NCBI GenBank assembly: GCA_017618015.1
Contig: JAFZVC010000027.1
Coordinates: 1-64,000, forward strand
Length of the DNA stretch: 64,000 bases
Source: Spirochaetaceae bacterium
GTDB lineage: Bacteria; Spirochaetota; Spirochaetia; Treponematales; Treponemataceae
Reading direction: 5' to 3'
Below, one piece after another: positions 1 through 9,045 of the stretch; position 1 is the stretch's first letter; each line of letters begins with the position of its first letter. The notes under the pieces are model-generated. The model was not told the DNA's origin. It ran no database searches and saw only the letters and a list, made by a program, of their open reading frames with translations. A program made the position numbers and the translations under genes.

Positions 1-1
1 A

Positions 2-487
2 ATCGGTATTCATCCTGGGAAAGTTGAGATATATAATCCCGGATCATTTCCAGACAATCTAACGCCACTGGATTTTATATCTCGGAATTTACCGTCATAT
101 AAGCGGAATAAGCTTATTTTAGACATTTTGTTCAGAAGTAAAGATGTTGAAAAATCAGGTACAGGATTCCAACGTGTAAACGATTTTTGTAAAAAACAGA
201 ATGTGGCCTGGAATTATAGAAAAGAGGCATATGGCTTCTTCTTCGAATTTATCAGGACAAATGTCCAGATAAATGTCCAGATAAATACCGAGCTTACAGA
301 AGCAGAACAGATTATTTTCAATCTGATTCAGAATAACGAGAGTATTTCAAAAGCAGAAATGGCTATAAGAATCGGAAAGTCAGAAAAAACTGTCCAGCGG
401 ATTATCTCTTCGCTCATTAAGAAGCAGGTGATTGAGAGAGAAGGATCCAATAAATCAGGCAATTGGAGAGTAAAAAAGTTAAGTTAG
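2..487 (+). CDS. C-terminal part of an ATP-binding (HATPase_c_4-type) winged-helix protein, 5' truncated
   Basis: The reading frame is open from base 2, so the gene begins outside the window. Visible residues near the edge (VEIYNPGSFP, then a leucine-rich stretch and KSGTGFQRV) match the C-terminal half of the HATPase_c_4 domain found in AlbA_2/COG2865 putative transcriptional regulators, where the phrase GTG(I/F)xR(I/V) is typical. It is followed by a winged helix-turn-helix (LTEAEQIIFNLIQ through KKTVQRIISSLIKK-like residues). Such proteins are regulators or defence/accessory proteins of unknown ligand. A short linker repeats the residues NVQI(N). It is followed immediately by the GC-rich element at 488-673. 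Family-level call only. Confidence 0.7.
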   Translation: MGIHPGKVEIYNPGSFPDNLTPLDFISRNLPSYKRNKLILDILFRSKDVEKSGTGFQRVNDFCKKQNVAWNYRKEAYGFFFEFIRTNVQINVQINTELTEAEQIIFNLIQNNESISKAEMAIRIGKSEKTVQRIISSLIKKQVIEREGSNKSGNWRVKKLS

Positions 488-673
488 GGAGCTGGAGTAA
501 CGGAACGGCGGCGTCCGGTTAGCGGGTGGAGCCGCGCCGTAAGGCGGCCACTGGACTGAGGGAGTTTGCGAAGCAAACGGACGAGGGAAGCGGCTGGAGC
601 GCCCCGACGCGGAACGGCGGAACACGCGACCGTAAGTTCGGGCGTTTTCGCCCGAACGTCGGGAACCGCCAAA
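488..673. repeat. GC-rich element with nested palindromes (possible dispersed structured repeat)
   Basis: This gap is far richer in G+C than its surroundings and holds several inverted repeats: a perfect 9-bp stem with a TTTT loop at 636-657 (GTTCGGGCG arms), a 6-bp stem with GAA loop at 564-578 (GTTTGC/GCAAAC), and an imperfect stem around 528-550. It shares the anchors ACTGAG(G/C)GA and GCG(G/A)CTGGA with the palindromic stretch at about 42100-42155, suggesting a repeat family. It lies just past the stop of the TolC gene on the minus strand and between two converging genes, so it could also stop transcription, though neither side has a clean T run. No protein is credible here. Confidence 0.5.
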
Positions 674-2104
674 TTATTCTGTTAAATATGCCAGTGTGTA
701 GTATGCCGTCATGTACGAAAGGATATTCTGAATCATCTCGATTTGGGCGGACGTTTTTTCGATTTGGGCGGTTATTAGATCTGCCTCGCTGCCGTAACCT
801 GCTTGATACGCCTTTGTTGCCTGTTCTATCTGCGAGTTTTTCGTCTCAATTTTAAGCTGCTGATAGTCTGCCTTTGTTTTGGCAAGTTTCATCTGGTTGT
901 ACTGCTCCAGAACAGTGTGGCGCAAAAGCAGCTCCGTATCCTCGTACTGGATTGCCGCGAGCGTCGTGTTGCTTTCGTTTCGCTTTATGTTGTTTATCTT
1001 TTTGCCGCCATCCCAAACTGTTGTTTTAAGTGCGAGCGTGATATTCAGGTTCGAATCGTCTTTTCTGTACCAGTCTGTCTCGATAAGCGGGAAACGCGAG
1101 CCAGAGTAATCCACGGAAAGCTGGAGCGCAACGTCCGGCTTCCAATAAACGGAAGCTTCCGCGATATTGAGCGTGAGCGAGTTTATTTCGATAAGTTTTT
1201 GCAAAATCTGCAAGGTAAGTCGGTCTTCAGAAACTGCCTCTTCCATAAGTTCGTCCGCATCCTGTTGTAAAAGCATATCCGCAGCAGACTTATCCGGCAC
1301 AAAACTGATTTCTTCAAGCTCGTCAAACGGAAGCCCCGTAAGAGTTTCCAGAGCAGAAAGCATTTTCGTGTATTCATCTTCAATGCCAGCTTTTGCAATA
1401 TCTATTTCCATTGCCTGAATGCGGGCTTCAAGCACTTTCTGCTCCAAAAGCAGACCGTTCTGCGCGGCTTTTTCACTGATTGAAACAAGTTTTTTCGCAT
1501 AATCCTGTTCTTCATCTAGGTAAGAGCGGATTTGCTTCATGTAATAAAGCGCCGCGAGCCTTGTCCGTATTTCTGACTCAAGCTGTGCTTGCTTATCAAG
1601 AACTTGAAGATGCTTTACTTCTGATGCGGCTGTGTACAGCTTTACCGCTGATGAGATTTTTCCCCAAGTGAACAAGGGCTGTGTAAGCGTCAGTTGAAAC
1701 TGATACTGCGTTTTTTCCATTCCAGAGTAAAGCGTGATGTACTGGTTTGTCGGGTTCGCAAGCTGGCTTCCGGGTATGCTGATTGCAGAAAGGATATCCT
1801 CAACATCGACCGTGATTTTGCCAATCATCGGGTCGGGCATGTATGTTCCAGTTACAAGCAAATCGATAGAAGGACCGTAGCCAGCTTTTGCATCTTTTAA
1901 GTCGAGGATGCTCTGGGCATATTCTTCGCGGAGCCGTCGGAGTTCGGCGTTGTTTATGTCAAGCTGCGAGAAAACATAAGAAAGCTCGTAGTCGGAGTTT
2001 CCGGGTGTTTCAGCCCATACGCAATTTTGGTGTTCAAAAGGGCGAAAAAAACTGGCAGCAAGGAGCGAAAAGAATATCAACAAGACCGAAAGCGTTTTCT
2101 TCAA
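674..2104 (-). CDS. TolC-family outer membrane efflux protein
   Basis: A 476-residue exported protein with an N-terminal signal peptide (hydrophobic LSVLLIFFSLLAASFF) followed by two long alpha-helical halves rich in Leu, Gln, Glu and Ala, the duplicated coiled-coil layout of outer membrane efflux proteins; typical phrases are QLTLTQPLFTWGK (residues ~155-167) and the later ATKAYQAGYGSEADLITAQ, which matches the second-half helix of TolC-like channels. It should form the trimeric outer-membrane/periplasmic exit duct of the pump encoded upstream. The start is TTG at 2104, seven bases after GGAG; an ATG four bases earlier is out of frame. It is the last gene of the slyX-adaptor-pump-lipoprotein-TolC operon, 15 bp after the lipoprotein gene. 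Confidence 0.9.
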   Translation of the reverse strand: MKKTLSVLLIFFSLLAASFFRPFEHQNCVWAETPGNSDYELSYVFSQLDINNAELRRLREEYAQSILDLKDAKAGYGPSIDLLVTGTYMPDPMIGKITVDVEDILSAISIPGSQLANPTNQYITLYSGMEKTQYQFQLTLTQPLFTWGKISSAVKLYTAASEVKHLQVLDKQAQLESEIRTRLAALYYMKQIRSYLDEEQDYAKKLVSISEKAAQNGLLLEQKVLEARIQAMEIDIAKAGIEDEYTKMLSALETLTGLPFDELEEISFVPDKSAADMLLQQDADELMEEAVSEDRLTLQILQKLIEINSLTLNIAEASVYWKPDVALQLSVDYSGSRFPLIETDWYRKDDSNLNITLALKTTVWDGGKKINNIKRNESNTTLAAIQYEDTELLLRHTVLEQYNQMKLAKTKADYQQLKIETKNSQIEQATKAYQAGYGSEADLITAQIEKTSAQIEMIQNILSYMTAYYTLAYLTE

Positions 2105-2119
2105 GGCATGGCTCCTAAA

Positions 2120-3430
2120 TTATTCCAACTTTGAATCCGTAAGTTTGCCGACATCACGCGCAGTTTCATTACTGCGGAGCGCCCTGTTTATAGATTCATC
2201 GTTTTTTAAAAGATAATAGCGGTCATTCGTAGATATTGTGCCGGAATTGTCCATATCAAAAACGACAGCAACATTTTTTGTAGAGTATTTGCCTGCATAA
2301 CTGCTGTCTGTCCATGTTATTCCCTGACCCAATCCAGAAAAACGACCGTGTATGACACGAGACCCATTTGCTCCATTTCCTGATGGTGCGGTCATTACGC
2401 TTGCGGATGTGTAATTGAGCACTGTTCCCAAAGTTCCGTCATTTGTTACCGAAGCCAACATTACTTTAACATTGTCGTCCGCCGTAGATCCTTCATCGTT
2501 AGTACCGGATGCCGGGGTTCCAAGACAAAGTTGTCCGCTTATTGGAGGCATAGAAATAACGGTTGGTTTCATGTACAGCTGAATTGGAACAGCTGTTCCT
2601 TGTATTTGCTTAGTTATAGGAGTTGCCTGAATGTTTGCAATGAATGAATAGTTTTCCGAGCCTTCAGTTGTAATATAATTACATGGCTTATAAGCTGTGT
2701 TTTCCCCGGATTGTCCGTATGTTATCGTTATTTCCGGTATGTTCGCTGTCGTTCCGCTTGAATATCGCGGATAAGAAACTGTAATCGTACCTGTTCCAGT
2801 TATTGTCGCCTCTTTTTTTATGGCTGGAACATTCGGATTCTCACTTGTTGCCTGCGGAACACAGACTGTCACATTTACCGGCTGTGAAATTGCCGGCGGA
2901 AGCCTTGTTGCCGTTTCAGGATCCTGCGATGCGTCTAAAATCGAGATATTAAGCGTCGTTGTTTTTCTTATTGCTGTCATTTCCTGATAAACAACATACG
3001 AAACGCTATCCGAAAGGATTACCGCATAGTTATCGTTTTTTTGAAGCCCATAATTTTCGTGATAAAACAGCAGGAAAACTGGGATAGAGTCACCTGTCTT
3101 TCCAAAAACAGGCTTGTCACTTTCCCACATCAGCTTGCCGAGCGAAAAATTTCCGTCAGAGTTTGTTGTTGTATGTCCAATATACGAAGATCCAGATGGC
3201 GTGAATTTTCCATAACCATTATAAAGCTGATAATCTTCATTCCGTTTGTATTCTGATGTATATACGTAAACTTCTACGTCTTGAATACCCGCTTTTGGCG
3301 TTTCTGTACTTTCTGCATCAACAACTTTTCCGCTTGCTCCGCCCTCAAAAACGGCAGAACATGAGAAAAACAAATAAACTGACGCAACAAAAATTCCATA
3401 AACCGATATGTATTTCCAACTCTTTTTCAT
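2120..3430 (-). CDS. Exported lipoprotein embedded in the RND efflux operon
   Basis: 436 residues. The start is ATG 3430, preceded by AGGAG; an in-frame upstream extension lacks a ribosome site. The N-terminus (MKKSWKYISVYG, hydrophobic core, then FFSC) looks like a lipoprotein signal with Cys as the first mature residue. Next comes GGASGKVVDAES and HTTTNSDGNFSLGKL, the pattern of carboxypeptidase regulatory-like (CNA-B/SpaA-like) beta-sandwich domains. The rest is Thr/Ser/Pro rich, beta-strand-like and ends with a D-x-D-x-SGTIS-x-ND calcium-site-like segment (DMDNSGTISTND). It starts 8 bp after the pump gene and precedes tolC by 15 bp, so it is co-transcribed. I do not recognise a specific function; a cell-surface or periplasmic accessory to the pump is an inference from position. 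Confidence 0.75.
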   Translation of the reverse strand: MKKSWKYISVYGIFVASVYLFFSCSAVFEGGASGKVVDAESTETPKAGIQDVEVYVYTSEYKRNEDYQLYNGYGKFTPSGSSYIGHTTTNSDGNFSLGKLMWESDKPVFGKTGDSIPVFLLFYHENYGLQKNDNYAVILSDSVSYVVYQEMTAIRKTTTLNISILDASQDPETATRLPPAISQPVNVTVCVPQATSENPNVPAIKKEATITGTGTITVSYPRYSSGTTANIPEITITYGQSGENTAYKPCNYITTEGSENYSFIANIQATPITKQIQGTAVPIQLYMKPTVISMPPISGQLCLGTPASGTNDEGSTADDNVKVMLASVTNDGTLGTVLNYTSASVMTAPSGNGANGSRVIHGRFSGLGQGITWTDSSYAGKYSTKNVAVVFDMDNSGTISTNDRYYLLKNDESINRALRSNETARDVGKLTDSKLE

Positions 3431-3438
3431 CTCAACTC

Positions 3439-6400
3439 CTATTTGTAAAAACAATCAGGCAAAGGACCAAATCCGTGTGGCCGATCCTTTTTTTCCGGGT
3501 TTTGTTTGTTCTCAGGTTTTTGAGGGCGGCCGTTTCTCCTGTTGTCTTCAGCAGATTGCGTATTAAGCCGTGTTCCCTTATCCACTTTATCCAAATGACG
3601 CTTTTCCGTCACATAATACAACACCGGAATAATAAATAGCGTAATCAGCGTTGATGTAAGCAAACCCCCGGCAATCGCTTGACCAAGCGGCGCATACACT
3701 TCCGAACCTTCTCCACGCGCAATCGCCATCGGTACTACGCCGAGCATCGTCGTAAGCGTCGTCATCGCTATTGGCTTTATTCGCGTCGAGGCACCGATTA
3801 TTATCGTTTCTTCAAGTTGCGCCACGGTCGTACAAGGTTTTTGTGCCCTTAACTGATTCATGTAATCAATAAGGATAATACCATTGTTAACGACGATACC
3901 ACCAAGCGCGATAACTCCGAGCATAGCGACAAGGTTCATTGAAGAGCCAAACATCAACAAGCCTACTATAACGCCAATTATACAGAAAGGTATAGAAACC
4001 ATAATAAGCAGAGGCTGTCTGAAGCGCTCAAACTGAAGTACCATTACAGTGTATAACAGGAACAGAGAAATACACAACGCGGATATCATCGGGGGAATAG
4101 CATCTGTTATAAGTTCCATAAGTCCGCCTTCAGAGCTTTTAACGCCTTGTGGCAATGGATTTTTCTTTATGTATGCTTTAACTCGGCTGTTAAGTCCGGC
4201 GGTGTCCTCACTACGCGTACGAGCCGTTATCGTTATTGTTTTTGAACGGTTTGTATGATTGATTTGCGAAACACTTTCATCAACATGAATATCAGCAAGA
4301 TTTGAAAGCGAAACACTGTCTCCTGTCGGTGTTATCAAATGTACATTCGCTATATCATCAAACGTAACTGCCTTTCCCGTTTTATCAGACTCAATTCTGA
4401 TTGTATAATTCTTGTCATTGTCTGTGTCGTTGAACACACCAGTATCAAGACCACGGAACAAGATAGCAGATGTTATTCCTACTTCATAACTGCTTATTCC
4501 AAGCGAACTTAAAGACTCCTGACTCATATCTATAACCATAGTGCTTGTGTCAAAAGTTGTATCAAGTTTTACGGAAAGAACATCTGAATCCTGCTCCATG
4601 AACTTTTGTATACGCAATGCTGTTTCATAAAGCAAATTAAGATCTTCGCCTTCCAGAGTAAGTCCGTAACCGCCACCACCTGAAACGTAACTTAGAAGCT
4701 TGTCGAATCCGCCATTTTCTACGCTTACAGTTACATCTGGTATTTGTGCCGAAATCAGTTCCTGCACAAGCACCATTATTTCGTGAATATCACGTTTTCG
4801 CTGTGAAACAGGAACAAGTATTACGTGTACGTATCCTTGGTTTTCAGAAGCGGATGACATAAAACCCGATTGTCCTCTTCCTGTGTAATAAACAGCATTT
4901 TGAACTTCCGGGACATTTTCTTTGATTATTTCATATGCCTGGCGCATTTTTCGGTCGGTTTGGTCTATTTTTGTGCCTTTTGAAAAATCAAGGTTCAAAT
5001 AAAAATCGCCAGAATCAGTTGAAGGAATAAATGTAAGGCCTAATGCACCCGCAATTAAAATGGTTAGTACAAGAACACAGACAGAAACAACAAGTATATA
5101 TTTACGATTGTTTATGCACCATTTAAGTGCGTTTTTATACCACCGCTCTATTTTCCCAAGCCAGATATCAAACTTTCGTTCTTTTTTATGTATGGATGTC
5201 GCCGTGGGGTCTTCTTTTAACAGAACTTTCATAAAAAATGGAACAACCAAAACCGCAACAAAGAAAGAGGCTATAAGCGCACAGACAATCGTAACAGCCA
5301 TGTCTTTTAGAATCATACCGATAATGCCTGTAAGCATAGCGATAGGAACGAAAACAACAACTGTTGTGGCTGTACTTGCTAAAATTGCTGATGTAACTTC
5401 ACTTGCGCCTTTTTTAATTGCTGCTTCTTTAGAAAACCGCACTACGCTTTTTGTCGCAGAGCTTATTTGCCCGGAAGCGCTTGAATGTCCATAATATCTG
5501 TAAACTTGTTCGAGCATAACGATAGAGCCGTCAACAACCATTCCAAGCGCGACGACAATACCAGAAAGACTCATAAGATTTATGGAAAGCCCAAAAAGCT
5601 TCATGCCTAAGAACGTAAAAAGTATGGAAAGAGGGATAGAAAGCGCGATGATAAGCGTTGCTTTTGTGTCCGCAAGAAACAAAAAGATAACGAGAACTGC
5701 CATTATTATTCCACCCACACCAGAGCGGATTACAGTTGATAGCGAACTTTTAACCATGTTGCTATCATCGCTGACGATATTAAACGTAAGAGCTTTGTTT
5801 GTCGTTGCTTCAACTTCATGTAAAACTTCTTTAATCTGTTTTACGATACTTACAGTATTACCATCCTGCCTCTTTGAAACACTTACCGTCGTTATGCTTC
5901 TTTCTCCGTCCGTTATATAAACATTTTCCGCTGGATAATCGAGCTGAACGTCCGCAACATCAGAAAGATGGATTATTTGTGTGCCTGCACTGCCCACCGG
6001 CAAGTTTTTTATGTCCTCGATGGACGAAAATCCACCCGCATACCTAAGTCCTATAGTGCGGCTTTCGTAGTCGGCGGTGCCAATCGGCAAATTCACGTTT
6101 CCATAACTTAAGCTTTGGTACACGTTCGTCACCGATATCTTCTTCGAAACAAGATCATCAAGCCGAAGCGTTATTAAAACTTGAAGTTCCTTTCCACCAG
6201 AAAGCTCAACTTCCGAAACACCGCTTATCCGCGTAATTTTAGGGATTATCTCATCTTTTATGTACTCGGTGACGCGAGCCGTATCTTGTCCGCCTTCTAC
6301 GGAAAAAGTGAAAATAGGCATCATCGAGGCACCGCCGACAACAGACCATGGTTCCCCGGAAAGCCCGTCCGGCAACGATTCCATAAGGCGGCTTATTCTG

Positions 6401-6729
6401 TTTCGTACTTCTGGCAGCTGATCATACGGGTTTACGCCGTCCGCGAACGTAAGCGTTATCATGCTTACCGAGTTCATAGACGAGCTTGTTACGGTACGGA
6501 AATCGGGTAGGGTGACAAAATCATTTTCAAGTATCGCTGTTACTTCCTGCTCGACTTGTTCCGCACCCGCTCCTGGATACGTGGATATTACGATGACGGA
6601 CGGCAAAGACATGTCGCCTATGAATTCCACGTTCATGTCCAGCACGAAATACATGCCAAAGACGACGAGCACGATGAGAATCATTGCAATTACGGCAGGA
6701 TGCTTTACAGCGAAGCCAGAAAAGTTCAT
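3439..6729 (-). CDS. RND-family (HAE1/AcrB-like) multidrug efflux pump
   Basis: 1096 residues, within the usual size of HAE1 pumps. It has the expected N-terminal transmembrane helix (PAVIAMILIVLVVFGMYFVL), the porter-domain phrase STYPGAGAEQVEQEVT, a first membrane block at ~330-560 with GMVVDGSIVMLE, a second N-terminal-like helix near residue 555, and a final membrane block with LGGIVVNNGIILIDY and ALxRxxPIxMTT-like residues (RIKPIAMTTLTTMLG). In TM4 the usual Asp-Asp pair reads Asp-Gly, a common variant outside Proteobacteria. The C-terminal tail is a charged KRNGRPQKPENK-like extension. The start overlaps the stop of the adaptor gene by ATGA, implying translational coupling. Acts in the inner membrane, driven by proton flow; substrate unknown. 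Confidence 0.95.
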   Translation of the reverse strand: MNFSGFAVKHPAVIAMILIVLVVFGMYFVLDMNVEFIGDMSLPSVIVISTYPGAGAEQVEQEVTAILENDFVTLPDFRTVTSSSMNSVSMITLTFADGVNPYDQLPEVRNRISRLMESLPDGLSGEPWSVVGGASMMPIFTFSVEGGQDTARVTEYIKDEIIPKITRISGVSEVELSGGKELQVLITLRLDDLVSKKISVTNVYQSLSYGNVNLPIGTADYESRTIGLRYAGGFSSIEDIKNLPVGSAGTQIIHLSDVADVQLDYPAENVYITDGERSITTVSVSKRQDGNTVSIVKQIKEVLHEVEATTNKALTFNIVSDDSNMVKSSLSTVIRSGVGGIIMAVLVIFLFLADTKATLIIALSIPLSILFTFLGMKLFGLSINLMSLSGIVVALGMVVDGSIVMLEQVYRYYGHSSASGQISSATKSVVRFSKEAAIKKGASEVTSAILASTATTVVVFVPIAMLTGIIGMILKDMAVTIVCALIASFFVAVLVVPFFMKVLLKEDPTATSIHKKERKFDIWLGKIERWYKNALKWCINNRKYILVVSVCVLVLTILIAGALGLTFIPSTDSGDFYLNLDFSKGTKIDQTDRKMRQAYEIIKENVPEVQNAVYYTGRGQSGFMSSASENQGYVHVILVPVSQRKRDIHEIMVLVQELISAQIPDVTVSVENGGFDKLLSYVSGGGGYGLTLEGEDLNLLYETALRIQKFMEQDSDVLSVKLDTTFDTSTMVIDMSQESLSSLGISSYEVGITSAILFRGLDTGVFNDTDNDKNYTIRIESDKTGKAVTFDDIANVHLITPTGDSVSLSNLADIHVDESVSQINHTNRSKTITITARTRSEDTAGLNSRVKAYIKKNPLPQGVKSSEGGLMELITDAIPPMISALCISLFLLYTVMVLQFERFRQPLLIMVSIPFCIIGVIVGLLMFGSSMNLVAMLGVIALGGIVVNNGIILIDYMNQLRAQKPCTTVAQLEETIIIGASTRIKPIAMTTLTTMLGVVPMAIARGEGSEVYAPLGQAIAGGLLTSTLITLFIIPVLYYVTEKRHLDKVDKGTRLNTQSAEDNRRNGRPQKPENKQNPEKKDRPHGFGPLPDCFYK

Positions 6730-7856
6730 TCACCGGCTCCATTCGGTTTTGAGGATGTTCCAACTGGACCGGACGTTGTTCTACTTGGTGTCACGATTTC
6801 CAGCACATTTACAACCTGTCCGTCGAAAACACTTCCCTGTCCGTCTACCACAAAATATGTGTTCGCGTATTCATCCGGCACAGAAAAAAACTGCGTGTCT
6901 TTTATATCCGGGGTAAAGTTTACCCACTTTACGCTGGAAGAAACTTCATCATAAATATAACAAGAACCGTCTATCTTGCGCACTTCAAACGGGAATGACG
7001 GTACATTTTCCTTTGTCCTGTAATTGATTGTAGCTTTTATGTACATACCAGGCCGGAATAATGAAAAATCGCCTTCCAAATACAAAACTACTGTAAATGC
7101 TTTTGAAAGTGCATCCACGTACGGCGCAATAACATCAACCCTTGCAGTTGTCGTCATATCTTCCGAAAGCCCTTCATTGCCAGGTCGAGTCACGCTGGCT
7201 GTCAGCGCGTCTTTATTCTGCACAAAAAGCGTGAAGTATTTTTCCGGCACTGAAAGCCTTACTACAAGCTTAGAAAGATCAGCAATAATTGCAGCTGGTT
7301 GCGTTGTCACAGCAATTGAACCCTTTGAAAGCGGTGCCTGTAAAACCGTTCCGTCTATAGAAGCCGTCACTTTTGTGTAACTCAGTTGAAGTTTCGCCAG
7401 ATCGTATTGCGCCTTTGCGGCATCGCGTTGTGCTTTCAGCGTATCGTATTCTTGCTGTGTTGCAGCTCCTGACTTATACAGCCTTTCCACACGCTCAAAC
7501 GAAGTTTGGTAGCCATAGTACGCTGCTTCCGCCTGCAGTTTCTGCTGCTGATAAAGAGAATCGTCTATCGTAAGGAGTGTCTCTCCTTTTTTTACGGCTT
7601 TTCCCTCTTTCGCGTAATACTCCGTGACTGTTCCGTTAACGAACGGCACGACGGGTATCATCGATTCAGCTTCAACATAACCGGATAAAGTGATTGATTC
7701 TGATATCGTCCGGCGTACAGGCTTTTCTATTTTAACAACTGGAAGAACAGTTTCGTATTCTTTCCCGCCTAAATTCATAAGGACGATAACAACGGCACAA
7801 CTGACAGCAAATATTGCAAATGTAATGATATAACGCTTTACATGTTTTTTATTCAC
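6726..7856 (-). CDS. Periplasmic adaptor (membrane fusion) protein of the RND pump
   Basis: 376 residues: an N-terminal membrane anchor (IITFAIFAVSCAVVIVLMNLG), a biotinyl-lipoyl-like half (MIPVVPFVNGTVTEYYAKEGKAVKKGE), an alpha-hairpin (residues ~100-160: LYQQQKLQAEAAYYGYQ to AKAQYDLAKLQLSY), the second lipoyl half (KVTASIDGTVLQAPLSKG) and beta-barrel/membrane-proximal domains. This is the HlyD/AcrA layout that links the inner-membrane pump to TolC. The start is GTG 7856 preceded by GGGGAG. It overlaps the pump gene by four bases and follows the slyX-like gene by 22 bp. Confidence 0.92.
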   Translation of the reverse strand: MNKKHVKRYIITFAIFAVSCAVVIVLMNLGGKEYETVLPVVKIEKPVRRTISESITLSGYVEAESMIPVVPFVNGTVTEYYAKEGKAVKKGETLLTIDDSLYQQQKLQAEAAYYGYQTSFERVERLYKSGAATQQEYDTLKAQRDAAKAQYDLAKLQLSYTKVTASIDGTVLQAPLSKGSIAVTTQPAAIIADLSKLVVRLSVPEKYFTLFVQNKDALTASVTRPGNEGLSEDMTTTARVDVIAPYVDALSKAFTVVLYLEGDFSLFRPGMYIKATINYRTKENVPSFPFEVRKIDGSCYIYDEVSSSVKWVNFTPDIKDTQFFSVPDEYANTYFVVDGQGSVFDGQVVNVLEIVTPSRTTSGPVGTSSKPNGAGE

Positions 7857-7878
7857 ACTTTCTCCCCTTACAGTGCGA

Positions 7879-8091
7879 TTAATAGTGCGGCGGTTTTCTG
7901 TTCGGAATTTCGCCTTCCTGCGCTTCTATAAGTTCCGAAAGTTTCGCTTTTAGCACCCTGTTTTCTGCTTTCAAAGTATCAACGATGTTTCCTTGGTCAA
8001 CAGCAATTTTTTGAAGCTTGTTAACAAAATCTTCAAGATACGCGAGTTTTATTTCAATAGCGGTAACTCTGTCATCATCTTCTTTAGTCAT
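7879..8091 (-). CDS. slyX: SlyX-like small coiled-coil protein
   Basis: Starting at ATG 8091 gives 70 residues, close to the usual SlyX length of about 70. It has the heptad pattern RVTAIEIKLAYLEDFVNKL followed by a second helix with QGNIVDTLKAENRVLKAKL and ends in PPHY, the hallmark C-terminus of SlyX proteins, whose biochemical role is not settled. A longer reading from 8142 exists but lacks a ribosome site, while TATATT (8098-8103) sits six bases before ATG 8091, which favours the short form and a leaderless message. It is the first gene of the efflux operon, an unusual partner for SlyX. Confidence 0.75.
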   Translation of the reverse strand: MTKEDDDRVTAIEIKLAYLEDFVNKLQKIAVDQGNIVDTLKAENRVLKAKLSELIEAQEGEIPNRKPPHY

Positions 8092-8097
8092 ATTCTC

Positions 8098-8126
8098 AAT
8101 ATAAGCTTTTTTCTCTATATATTCCA
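8098..8126 (-). promoter_or_regulatory. Promoter of the slyX-efflux operon (leaderless layout)
   Basis: A -10 TATATT at 8098-8103 lies six bases before the start codon at 8091; 17 bp further upstream is TGGAAT (8121-8126), a weak -35 (3 of 6). No Shine-Dalgarno sequence fits between. Prediction from base pattern only. Confidence 0.45.
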
Positions 8127-8186
8127 TAAAAATATTCCACAAAACATGGAAGATTTTACATATACCGTCTTTGCCTTATTTCCGAT

Positions 8187-8215
8187 TTGACTTATCTCTA
8201 TAAAATACTTATTTT
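8187..8215 (+). promoter_or_regulatory. Promoter of the CmpB-like gene (leaderless layout)
   Basis: TTGACT (8187-8192), 17 bp, TATTTT (8210-8215), then six bases to ATG 8222. There is no purine-rich ribosome site before the ATG, so transcription would begin at or next to the start codon. Confidence 0.5.
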
Positions 8216-8221
8216 AATTCT

Positions 8222-9019
8222 ATGAGATACCTCTCTTTCTCCCAAATTTTTCTCCTTTTTCTGTCTTACAGCTTAATTGGTTGGTTCAGCGAGGTTGTTT
8301 ACTGCTCTTCTATTCAAAAGCGATTCATAAATCGTGGTTTTCTTAAAGGCCCTATCTGCCCAGTTTATGGCTTTGGCGGGCTTCTTGTAATGTCCATCCT
8401 GGAACCGCTCAGCTCTACCTGGATTCCGCTTTTCTTTCTCTCTATGCTTGTTACTTCTGCCCTGGAATACGTTACAAGTTGGATTCTTGAAAAACTATTC
8501 GACACAAAATGGTGGGATTATTCGCATTATAAATTCAACATAAAAGGCCGCGTCTGTCTTCTTAACTCTACGCTTTTCGGGCTGATGGGAATGCTTGCTT
8601 CTCATTTTGTCCAACCACTTTTAATAAAGCTAGTCACATGGATACAAGAGCCCCTTATTACATATATTGCTATAGGACTTGCGCTTATCCTTTCAGTCGA
8701 TTTTATCTTTACTGTACGCAAGCTTGTCAATTTCAGCACATACCTTGCAAAGCTTGAAGAGTTTAGCGAAACACTCAAAACTTATTTTGTCAAAGAAGCT
8801 TGGTTCAACAGTTCCTTGTCTTTTGATGAAATACTCAAAAGCCTAAAAGAGCAGACAAAACAAAAGTCTGATGAAGTAACTGCAAATATAATGAAACGGA
8901 TAGAGTCGTTCAAAAATGCACAAAAAAAGACTATCTCGTTTATCAATAACTTCCCGACAATGACGAGTAAACGATACAAATCTCAATTGGAACAGTTACG
9001 GAAACTTCTTAAACATTAA
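8222..9019 (+). CDS. Putative ABC-transporter permease, CmpB-type membrane protein (PF06541)
   Basis: 265 residues. The N-terminus SQIFLLFLSYSLIGWFSEV and the phrases RGFLKGPICPVYGFGG, LEYVTSWILEKLF, WWDYS and LLNSTLFGLMG are the signature of the family called putative ABC-transporter type IV (CmpB), with about five membrane segments in the first 170 residues. The last ~90 residues are a soluble, charged, probably coiled-coil tail (SETLKTYFVKEAW to LRKLLKH). Function in the family is not established. It is a single gene, divergent from the efflux operon, followed by the acyl-CoA synthetase promoter. Confidence 0.8.
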   Translation: MRYLSFSQIFLLFLSYSLIGWFSEVVYCSSIQKRFINRGFLKGPICPVYGFGGLLVMSILEPLSSTWIPLFFLSMLVTSALEYVTSWILEKLFDTKWWDYSHYKFNIKGRVCLLNSTLFGLMGMLASHFVQPLLIKLVTWIQEPLITYIAIGLALILSVDFIFTVRKLVNFSTYLAKLEEFSETLKTYFVKEAWFNSSLSFDEILKSLKEQTKQKSDEVTANIMKRIESFKNAQKKTISFINNFPTMTSKRYKSQLEQLRKLLKH

Positions 9020-9045
9020 CCGCCAAGCTTGGGGAAATTTACATA

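Noticed and set aside
484-672. Arg/Pro-rich minus-strand frame in the GC-rich element
   Set aside because: Composition follows the GC-rich repeat, no start signal, and the palindromes explain the region better.
8092-8142. Longer slyX-like protein of 87 residues
   Set aside because: No ribosome site; it exceeds the usual SlyX length and would span the predicted promoter.
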